The notes beneath the pieces are model-generated. The model had not been told where the DNA came from and ran no database searches. It saw only the letters and a list, made by a program, of their open reading frames with translations. The translations under genes were made by a program, and so were the position numbers. DNA of 64,000 nucleotides, from positions 60,366 to 124,365 of the forward strand of contig NW_006768869.1 in NCBI RefSeq assembly GCF_000204055.1, written 5' to 3'. The stretch's first letter is position 1. Each line of letters opens with the position of its first letter. Of the stretch, positions 56,346 through 64,000 are shown piece by piece. Source of the stretch: Melampsora larici-populina 98AG31 (Eukaryota; Basidiomycota; Pucciniomycetes; Pucciniales; Melampsoraceae).

Positions 56346-57400
56346 TACGGAATGCGACATGTGCCAAAGTGACAACTTGAAATTTCAAAATCAAAATTTC
56401 AGAATCCCCGGGTCAGAAATTGACAAAACTGGAATAAACATCAGATTTAACCCCAATACTGGTCTGAAACCGCCTGTATTGGGGATAAAACCTATCTTTC
56501 TGCCAGTTTTCACAATTTCCAGACCACAACTCAAATATCGACCACTGACTTGGCACTTTGGCACAAATATTACATGAAAATTTCAAGAAATCGATTTTCA
56601 TCATGTCAAACTTCACATATGTATAAAACAACAAAACCCAATACCTAACCGTACCACAGGACAACCTCAGCAGCCAAAACCTACAGATTGCACAATCATT
56701 ACTCGGGAAGACACAAAACCTAATCACAATTTGCAGAAATAATCACTCTTAACCTACCTCTCCCTCCCCAATTCGATCCTCACCCAGCAACGTCCTCATA
56801 CCATCCAAAAACCACATTCACTTGTCACTTTGACACATATGATCCAATCCATTCTATCAATCATCAATCTCTCCATTTCATCATATAACTACTGTTATCA
56901 TGCCTGGACGAATTGAAATCTCAGATGATATCTTACACCCTATCCTAGAACAAGCTCATAACAACAAGTGGACAGCACAATCGGTATCCGACAACATCTG
57001 GAGAAGTCATCAAATCAAGATCAGTGTTCGTACCATCCGTCGACGTATTGAGGCATGGGGTTTGAAACACCGAGTGGAGTATGATGAAGAGACTGTCACG
57101 AAGGCTGTGTTAGACAAGCACGGTAAAAGTTACAATCAAAAAACAACCCTCATCTCAATGAAGAATGAAAACAAAATTGTCATCAGCCGTTCCACCTTGG
57201 CTCGTCATGAGAAGAGACTTCAGCTTAATCGCAAACGAGATGATCTTGATCTCAACAAAATTACTTACAAAGAGCTTGTGCAATTGATTAACCAAATGGA
57301 AGAAGATTTTGGTCATGTGCTGGGTATCAAGAGTATCAAGCGAAAGCTCATGGCTTATCATAACTTGCATATTCATCGGTGATTAATATACTACTTCATC
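56346..57400 (+). mobile_element. 5' end of an IS3EU-like element (same family as 264-7146)
   Basis: Begins TACGGAATGCGACATG at 56346 and keeps the family landmarks (GTGACAACTTG, an ATCCCCGGGTC block, a CCAATACTGG...CCTGTATTGGGG palindrome). The helix-turn-helix ORF follows. The pyrimidine minisatellite is absent. No matching right end was found before 62637, so this copy is truncated; its right limit is set at the loss of coding similarity. Confidence 0.65.
56900..57382 (+). CDS. Integrase-type transposase N-terminus (helix-turn-helix), truncated
   Basis: 160 residues from an ATG (MPGRIEISDDILHPILEQ). The first 60 residues form a helix-turn-helix of transposase type: NKWTAQSVSDNIW and ISVRTIRRRIEAWGL. 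A linker follows, then GHVLGIKSIKRKLMAYHNLH, which resembles the segment just before the DDE core of fungal and animal integrase-core (IS3EU-like) transposases. The frame stops at 57382 before any catalytic D, D or E. The paralogue at 63777 begins MPAKISDEILRPLLEEAV with the same helix-turn-helix. The ORF could be the first exon of a longer gene, but no catalytic exon was found up to 58300. Confidence 0.6.
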   Translation: MPGRIEISDDILHPILEQAHNNKWTAQSVSDNIWRSHQIKISVRTIRRRIEAWGLKHRVEYDEETVTKAVLDKHGKSYNQKTTLISMKNENKIVISRSTLARHEKRLQLNRKRDDLDLNKITYKELVQLINQMEEDFGHVLGIKSIKRKLMAYHNLHIHR

Positions 57401-58316
57401 ACATCCCTGATAACACTACTAAAAAAATATTGTTTTCCGGGCAGAACACATAAATGATTTATGTCATTAAGTGGACCCCAGAACACAAATATCACCTGTT
57501 ACTTAAGTCTGGGGCCCAGAAAGCAATATCATTTCTTAATATTCCCACTTTGAATTCCCATTCAAAACAATCCTTTTCGAGATTTCTTCATCTTCAAAAT
57601 CACTGCAAACTCAATCCGCTGCATCTGTTTGTCTATGTTGTCATAACTCCGGGCTTTGTAGAAATTTGTTCTATGTATCTGTTTCTTTGTTCAATTTTGT
57701 CTTTGACAAAGTGCCCTTTTCATAAGTCCCACACGATCCCCACTCAACGTGATCAGTAGAAAAAGAGGCAATAAAAGTATTAACATACATTCTTTGTTCA
57801 TAAGCTGTATTTCTTCTATTTCTTAAATTTCAATCACCAAGTTAAACCGCAACAGATTACCAAATGTAATCTGCACAAACACGACGTCGCAACACACAAG
57901 TCATATCTATCAAAGGGCAATTATACTTGGAAAGTATGTACTCTTCTCTTCGAACAAGTGTTATAGATATATCAGGTATCTCCTTGATCCGATGCTTACA
58001 ATCCTGGGCAACTTTCCTTCATTCCGCCTTCATCAGCCTCTTGAGTTCATTTTGTGACCCGCTCTCTTTGAATAATTTGTCGGTCTTCCTTATAGATTTA
58101 GCTATCTCATTTTCTTAAGCATGTTTATTTTTTTGTTGACGAGTCTTGCTTTTGTAAATCTTAGGCCAAAGTACTCCATCACGTCCAAACTGCGCTTGGG
58201 CACCTTTGATGTAAATATACACCTACCTCTCTCTTCATATGTGTGGGCGGATTTTCATACTGATTCACTTCATTTTGTAGATCTGAACGTTTAGCCTGTT
58301 AGTTTTTTACATCAAG
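57383..58316. other. No supported gene
   Basis: Low-GC DNA with short frames only. Intron-like and polypyrimidine stretches near 58100-58300 may be the 5' untranslated region of the next ORF. Confidence 0.4.
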
Positions 58317-59156
58317 ATGACCAACAAATCAAAGAAGAAGAACTCTCCAACGGGTCGAATGTCTACTGGGACTTCTCCGAACGATCTCAAGACAGGCGCT
58401 GATCAACCCCAAGCTGGTAGTCTACCATTGCGCCAGCCTCCTCTACCTACCGGCCCAGCGCCTCCCCAACCACCTCTTCAGAATCCTACAGAGACACTCA
58501 ACGCTACCTACTTCAAGATCCAAGCATTACCGGACAACTTACATTCCTTCCTTGATCACGATTATGAAGAAAAGAAGGAATCTTACAAGAATATTGACTA
58601 CTACCGAATTCTGTCACACTTCAATCCATCAACATTGTCTCGTCCAAACCACAGGAAAGATAAATTGATCGCAGACTTTATCAAGCATGTTCTACCTCTT
58701 ATCAAACCATACCAACTACCACCACCTCCCTTACCGATGCAGACTGAACAATCGACTCGAAAGGACTTTAATCCACTTTCTAAAAGGGCTAAACGAGAAG
58801 ATCTTATGGGTGTTATTTGGGACTCAGATTCATCAGTCGTTATACCCAAGGCAGCAACAAGTAATGGCCTACTTTATTTGTATAAAGAGCATGTTGACAA
58901 AGATCTCCAGATCCCCGGCGATACCCCATTCATCAGACCTCCAAATGTTGTTCGACGTGCGGAAGTCAAAAGCCTTCTCATGGAAGAGCTTCGACTAACT
59001 TTACAAGATCAGGCTCCCCACGTCTTCATTCACTCGATCCCAATGAGTCATACCGTTCTTGTCAACCTCTACATTAAATTTGTTCTCGATGAAACAGTTC
59101 AACCTGGGCTCTTGGTTCGTGGGTTTCATTACTCGCTTTTGCGCGAAAAAGCCTGA
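58317..59156 (+). CDS. Hypothetical protein, 279 residues
   Basis: Uninterrupted frame starting MTNKSKKKNSPTGRMSTG. Residues 1-60 are a Lys/Ser/Pro-rich disordered start with repeated PPLPTGPAPPQPPLQN. The rest is helical and mixed-charge, with NIDYYRILSHFNPSTLSRP near 95 and VIWDSDSSVVIPKAATSN near 170. The C-terminal part has LLMEELRLTLQDQAPHVF and LVNLYIKFVLDETVQPG. There is no signal peptide, membrane segment or domain I recognise. It may be an accessory protein of the neighbouring Tnp2-type transposon or a member of a lineage-specific family. A donor-like GTAAGT lies about 12 bases after the stop (59168), so longer spliced forms are possible only with a different stop reading. Confidence 0.55.
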   Translation: MTNKSKKKNSPTGRMSTGTSPNDLKTGADQPQAGSLPLRQPPLPTGPAPPQPPLQNPTETLNATYFKIQALPDNLHSFLDHDYEEKKESYKNIDYYRILSHFNPSTLSRPNHRKDKLIADFIKHVLPLIKPYQLPPPPLPMQTEQSTRKDFNPLSKRAKREDLMGVIWDSDSSVVIPKAATSNGLLYLYKEHVDKDLQIPGDTPFIRPPNVVRRAEVKSLLMEELRLTLQDQAPHVFIHSIPMSHTVLVNLYIKFVLDETVQPGLLVRGFHYSLLREKA

Positions 59157-59837
59157 TCTGGTTTCCAAGTAAGTACAACAGGTTCCCATCTTTAATCTTG
59201 TTTTGTTTGTCCGCAGATGTTTCTATGTAGCCCTTCTATCGGGTAGGATCTGATCATACCAATTTCTCAAACGTCCGAACCCCTAGTATCCCTATGCTTC
59301 CAGATCTTTCGTAGCTAGATCTTTCGTAGCTCAGGTATGTCTATCTCTTCGTGAGCAGGTTTAATTACGCTTCATACTGATTATCATGTGCTGTTCTCTC
59401 TGTCTGTAACAATCAAACACTTCAAGCAGCCGATCTTACATCTGAGACTCACCAATGTATCAATTATTCAGTCTTGTCTTATCTCTCTCCCTGTCGAATG
59501 ATCGATTGTTGTACATCACTACTTTGGATGTATATTTTAGACAAATCTAAACATGTTTGAAACTCGGTTCCGTTTGATCGCCTCATATTACTCATACGTT
59601 CTGTACTTCTTTAAGCGATGTAAACGTTGTCTAACACCTGCTTGTGTAACTCCTTCTGACCGACCGAACCTTGGATTATTTGTCTTGACACCAGTCATAT
59701 TGAATGTGAAATATCGAAAAGCCTTTTGCCCTTTTAACTGAGCACCCAGCAGCCTTTCCCCCTTAGACTATCATCTTATAACGTGAACATCAGTCACTTT
59801 TCAGCTCCTACCGTTTTCATACTTTGATTCCTGAAGC
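59157..59837. other. Spacer without a supported gene
   Basis: Short frames only. A local duplication of CTAGATCTTTCGTAGCT-like words near 59300-59335 is seen. It may contain the promoter of the Tnp2-type gene at 59838. Confidence 0.4.
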
Positions 59838-62601
59838 ATGCCACCAAAAACAAAGAAAAAAAACACGGCACACCGAGTACCATGTGTCTGCCGCGCATTC
59901 GATTGTTGCCTTGCTCAATACGTTGACGCCGACGGGATTACTCGCCCAGGAGTGGAGGTCTTACCTGAAACTCTTGCCGCTCATGAACTGGCCGATAGAG
60001 AAGCCGAAGCCACCGCCAGTCTTTCCAATACCTCATATCCTCGTGATTTGGGAAGCCATACGACTGGTCAAGATACCCTTGTCAGGTCTATATCGCGCTT
60101 GGCTCTGAATCCAATCAATCGTGCTATATCACCTCCTATTTCCAGGACTCGTTTGCTTTCGGACGGCGCAGATCAATCCCAGGTGACTTTTGAGTGTGAA
60201 TTGATTCATTCGCGCCCTGACTCACAGTGGCCGTCTTTTGTTTGTCAAGGACAATCGGCCGAACGTGACTGCTTACTACTCAGGAGCACAAGCTTCACTA
60301 GACGACGAACCCGAAGATGCCTCACCCTTGCCAAAAACTTGCTTGGCTGCAATGGAAGCCAAGGCAGCAGGTGTTGAGGTATATAAGTGTGGTAAGTTGA
60401 TCAACTTTCACCAATCAATTCTTGTACTATCAGCTCGCTAATCCTTCTTTCATGGTCATACAGACCGGTTTTATGAATTCACCTTGCAAGAAATGAACCC
60501 AGTACTACTTCACGTCGTTCTGGTAGTCGCAATCCTGAACATCTTTGGCAACTTGTCGATGAATACTGCTAGATGGCTACTTGATTGTCTCAAGATCGTA
60601 ATTGAGATGTGCTTAACCGGGAGAATCAACATATTTCAACCTCCGCTCCTTCTCACGAGGCCCGAGGAACTCATATTAAACCGCATTCCAAAAACTATTA
60701 CCACCGCAACTAAGTGGCTAAAAGTTGAGCCGATTCTCATCGAGATGAACTGCTGCCAATCTTGCTTTGCTCTCTACTCGCTCAATCGTACTCCAGAGAG
60801 ATGTACACATCGCTATGCTCAAATCCCAGGTGGACCTCCCGAATCATCCGAGGCAAACACCGAGACAATTTCTTCAGAATCTCTGTATGAGCCCAATAGC
60901 ACGGATTTTGTAGAAACAACCTGCAGTCATCCCTTGTTAAATTTCAAGCGCGGAAAAAAGAGACCACTTAGGCGATACGCCTTTCAAAGGCTTTCTGATT
61001 GGATTGCGCGTTTACTTTCTCGTCCAGAAATTGAAGACAGGCTTGATCAATCTCTCAAGGAATCTCAAAAGCCCTTCAATCCGAATGGCAAATGGAGTGA
61101 CATCCATGAATCAAAAGTATGGAAAGACTTTCGTGGCCCGGATGGTGGTCAGTACACTGCTACAAGTGGATTGATGTTTGGGATGTTTGTCGACGCCATA
61201 AACCCTTATGGAAACAAAACTAGCGGGAAACATGCATCTATTACATTTGTTGTTTTGGTATGCCTGACTCTACCGCTAGACATCCGATATCAACCAGAAA
61301 ACATCTTCTTGGTTGGTATTGCTCCTGGTCCTCGCGAACCCGCGCTAGAGCAAATGAACTGGATACTCCGACCGATTGTGACCGAACTGAAGGCTCTTTG
61401 GAACCCAGGATTGCTCTTATCACGCACCCATCAATACAAAAACGGACGTCTAATAAGGGCCGCATTGCTAGTGTTCATAGCTGATATTCCAGCTCTTAGG
61501 AGATCACTGGGGTTTCCCAGCGCGACGGCAATGAATTTCTGCTCAATTTGTCACCTGACGAAGAAAGAAATCAACAATTTAGATCCGAGTACGTGGCAAA
61601 GACGCACTGCAGCACAGCACAAGGTATGGGCATGTCAAGCGCGTGACTCAAATAGTGTCGAAGAATGAAAGAAGATCTTTAAAACGCACGGAGTTCGATA
61701 TTCAGTACTGGTTGAACTTGAATATTGGGACATTGTAGACTATCACGTAGTTGACTCTATGCATAACCTATTACTTGGTCTTCTTTCGTGGCATTTACGC
61801 AGGTTCTGGTCAATGGAAGATATAAAAAATGAAGAAGATAACCTACCTCCAATAACAAAATCTGAGCTTCAAGACCTCGTCCTGGAACATCTAGAGCCAC
61901 TACAATCAAATGTCAATGAAGATCAAGACTCTGAAAATCAAAACGAGGAAACACAGGGGGTTCCTTTTGAGGATCTGTCTTTCGATGACGACACCAACAC
62001 CAGTGATGAGGATTTTGATCCCCTCGGCGAATCAGGATGGAACGGCAAATGGAACGCACCCCCTCTGGATGAGATCATATTTGATCAAAAGATGTTACAA
62101 TATATAAATTCACAATTGCATCTAATCAATATTCCAAGTTGGATCAAACGCGCCATTCCAGTGCTTGGTAAAGCATCGTTTGGCAAGCTTAAAGCTGACG
62201 AGTGGAGAAACTTATTTACGCTTCAGTTACCACTTATAATGACACCCTTGTGGTTTGGTCAAGATCAAGTTAAGACGTCTCTCCTGAGAAACTTCCTTCA
62301 TCTTGTGTCACTCGTCAACCTTGCCCTCAAGCGAGATATTACATCTGACCAGATCAAACGATATGAACATCATATTCAAAGATACCTAAGTAGCTCACTA
62401 GAATTATTTCAACATTGTCATCTTGCGCCCAATCACCATATGGCAATTCATCTATCCGACCTCCTGAAACGTTTTGGTCCGGTGCGCGCATGGTGGTCAT
62501 TTTTTTTTGAGAGGTTGATGGGTAGTATACTCAAGGGTTGCCATAATAATCATATAGGTCCGTTTGTTTATCTAAATAAAAAGATTTTAAATGCTGTATA
62601 A
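59838..62601 (+). pseudogene. Tnp2/Plavaka-type DDE transposase (CACTA-like), broken
   Basis: Starts MPPKTKKKNTAHRVPCVCRA with a CVCRAFDCC zinc-type start. Near 60240 the reading changes frame (to TAYYSGAQASLDDEPEDASP) and an intron of about 70 bp precedes 60463. The main frame (60484-61668) contains the catalytic blocks LMFGMFVDAINPYGNK and VFIADIPALRRSLGFPS and the zinc-type FCSICHLTKKEI. TGA at 61666-61668 interrupts it; the same frame continues with YWDIVDYHVVDSMHNLLLGL, a highly conserved Tnp2 motif, an acidic insert, and WWSFFFERLMGSILKG with the likely catalytic Glu, to 62601. The C-terminus is cut short 36 bp before the next transposon end at 62637. Frameshift plus stop indicate an inactive copy. 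Confidence 0.78.
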
Positions 62602-63094
62602 TACTGACTCTTGAATGTCATTTTTCCTTTCAACTTTACGGAATGCGAGACGTTCCAAAGTGACAATGCGAAATTTCAAAAAACAAAAATCACAATCCCT
62701 GGGTGCAAAATTCAAAAATCAAAGACAAAACTACAGAAAATACTCAAATACAGGGATAAAACCCCTGTACCGGAGTAAAAGTCATGGCAGAAACCCCTTT
62801 TTGCCCAATTTTCCAGTGGTCGACACCGTTTTCATTGCATTGTCACCTTTTGACAAAAAGTACCAGCAACACCAAAAACCAAACAATCAAAAAACCAAAA
62901 ATCAAAAAATACATTTCTCAAACTTTACAATTCAAACACCAAAGTTAGATTCTACTGCAGTCAAAAACCACATGTTGGCCAACTAGCTACAAGCTCGGTC
63001 TCACAGGTATCAACACCTCCGACCAGAGACATTCTACCATCAGTCTCAAGAGCTTCAAAGTACCTGCTTACTGTCTCGCTCTCCTCCAAAACCT

Positions 63095-63730
63095 CTTTGA
63101 TTGTCCTTGATCTTCTTATTTCTTTGTCATCCATCCTCGATCTTCCTCAATCTTCGTCATCCGTCCTCAGTCTTCTTATTTCTTTGTCAACCGTCCTTGA
63201 TCCTCCTCAATCTTTGTCACCCGTCCTCGACCTTCTTCTTTCTTCGTCAGCCGTCCTTGATCTTCCTCAATCTTCGTCACCCGTCCTCGATCTTCTTCTT
63301 TCTCCGTCAACCGTCCTCAGTCTTCTTATTTCTTCGTCAACCGTCCTCGATCTTCCTCAATCTTTGTCAACCATCCTCGATCTTCCTCAATCTTCGTCAA
63401 CCATCCTCGATCTTCCTCAATCTTCGTCAACCATCCTTGATCTTCTTCTTTCTTCGTCACCCGTCCTCGATCTTCTTCTTTCTTTGTCAACCGTCCTCAT
63501 TCTTCTTCAATCTTCGACAACCGTCCTCAATCTTCTTCAATCTTCGTCAACCGTCCTCAACCTTCTTCTTTCTTCGTCGACTGTCCTTGATATTCCTCAA
63601 TCTTCGTCAACTGTCCTCAATCTTCTTAGACCATCCTCAATCTTCGTCAACTGTCCTCAATCTTCTTAGACCATCCTCGATCTTCTTTGATTATCCTGAA
63701 TATTCTTCGACCATCCTCAATCTTCTGCAA
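63095..63730 (+). repeat. 30-bp minisatellite (GTCAACCGTCCTCGATCTTC)
   Basis: About 20 units of 30 bp, alternating CTTCCTCAATCTTCGTCAAC and CTTCTTCTTTCTTCGTCAAC types. It sits just upstream of the transposase start, so it may serve as a promoter region or spacer. The ORFs through it (190 and 231 residues) are repeat artefacts. Confidence 0.88.
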
Positions 63731-63776
63731 TCCTCATCCAAACACCTTCAATCTCCATCACCAACTACACACCAAC

Positions 63777-64000
63777 ATGCCAGCGAAAATATCTGATGAA
63801 ATCTTGCGACCGCTTTTGGAAGAAGCTGTGGCTAACAACTGGCCAGCACAAACAGTATGCGACACTGTTTGGCAACAGCACAACATCCGAGTATGTGTAA
63901 GAACTGTTAGAAGACGGATCAAAGAATGGGACTTGAAACAACAAGGAAATTATCATGTGGAGGTTGTAAAATTATGGTTGATATTGCGGCTCGAAGGTAG
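63777..64000 (+). CDS. Integrase-type transposase N-terminus, partial at window end
   Basis: The frame from ATG 63777 stays open to the window end. It reads MPAKISDEILRPLLEEAV, NNWPAQTVCDTVWQQH and IRVCVRTVRRRIKEWDL, a helix-turn-helix about 55% identical by eye to the start of the ORF at 56900. The catalytic domain, if present, lies beyond the window. The family assignment is as for 56900. Confidence 0.65.
   Translation, partial: MPAKISDEILRPLLEEAVANNWPAQTVCDTVWQQHNIRVCVRTVRRRIKEWDLKQQGNYHVEVVKLWLILRLEG

Larger units (their letters stand above)
62637..64000 (+). mobile_element. 5' part of an IS3EU-like element, cut by the window end
   Basis: Begins TACGGAATGCGAGACG. Its first 350 bp match the inverted right end of the element at 264-7146 very closely, including the TCTACTGCAG landmark at 62951-62960. 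The pyrimidine minisatellite follows, then the helix-turn-helix ORF at 63777. The candidate 6-bp target duplicate would be CAACTT (62631-62636); the other end is outside the window. Confidence 0.75.

Noticed and set aside
63097..63796. 190- and 231-residue ORFs rich in LDLPQSSSTV or IFLNLRQPSS
   Set aside because: Frames through the 30-bp minisatellite; other diverged copies do not keep them open.

Overview
The window looks like a transposon-saturated stretch of a filamentous basidiomycete genome, most likely a rust fungus (Pucciniales). The reasons are AT-rich DNA, short spliceosomal introns with GTAAGT/GTGAGT donors, and a gene set typical of those genomes: KDZ transposases, TET/JBP dioxygenases, FAR1-OTU proteins, Tnp2/Plavaka-type transposase and an alpha-kinase-like fragment with an N-terminal zinc ribbon. 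The genus cannot be fixed from sequence alone. I see no tRNA, rRNA or clear housekeeping gene. Nearly everything is a mobile element, a fragment of one, or a satellite.

Layout. (1) 264-7146 is a DNA transposon with long terminal inverted repeats and a 6-bp target duplication. It carries broken alpha-kinase, ricin-B-like lectin and SNF2 pieces and a dense hairpin cluster. (2) 10860-19115 is a broken FAR1-OTU gene, split by a nearly intact Ty3/gypsy element (11318-17553; 380-bp LTRs, 5-bp target duplication). It is followed by a TET/JBP-type dioxygenase gene (20239-22663) with one in-frame stop. (3) A ~180-bp satellite (23850-32130) is interrupted, without a target duplication, by an intron-bearing DIRS-like tyrosine-recombinase retrotransposon (25447-31623). 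(4) 32963-55854 is a KDZ transposase gene whose first intron holds a second, 19,373-bp element (33578-52950) with 117-bp terminal inverted repeats and a perfect 8-bp target duplication. (5) 56346-64000 holds two further 5' ends of the family in (1), an unknown 279-residue ORF, and a broken Tnp2-type transposase gene.

The most remarkable object is the 19.4-kb element. It contains a KDZ transposase gene missing part of its core, a FAR1-OTU gene, a TET/JBP dioxygenase gene with a stop and a frameshift, an acidic HMG-box-like gene, and five arrays of TCAC-n6-GTGA palindromes, mostly at 21-bp spacing (two helical turns). The FAR1-OTU plus TET/JBP pair also occurs in region (2), which suggests the two genes travel together. 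A working model (inference) is a self-regulating giant transposon: the DNA-binding proteins read the palindrome arrays, the dioxygenase counters cytosine methylation, the OTU protease acts on ubiquitin-type marks, and the KDZ protein transposes. The copies here look decayed: the inner KDZ lacks its first catalytic segment and the outer KDZ has His where the first catalytic Asp is expected.
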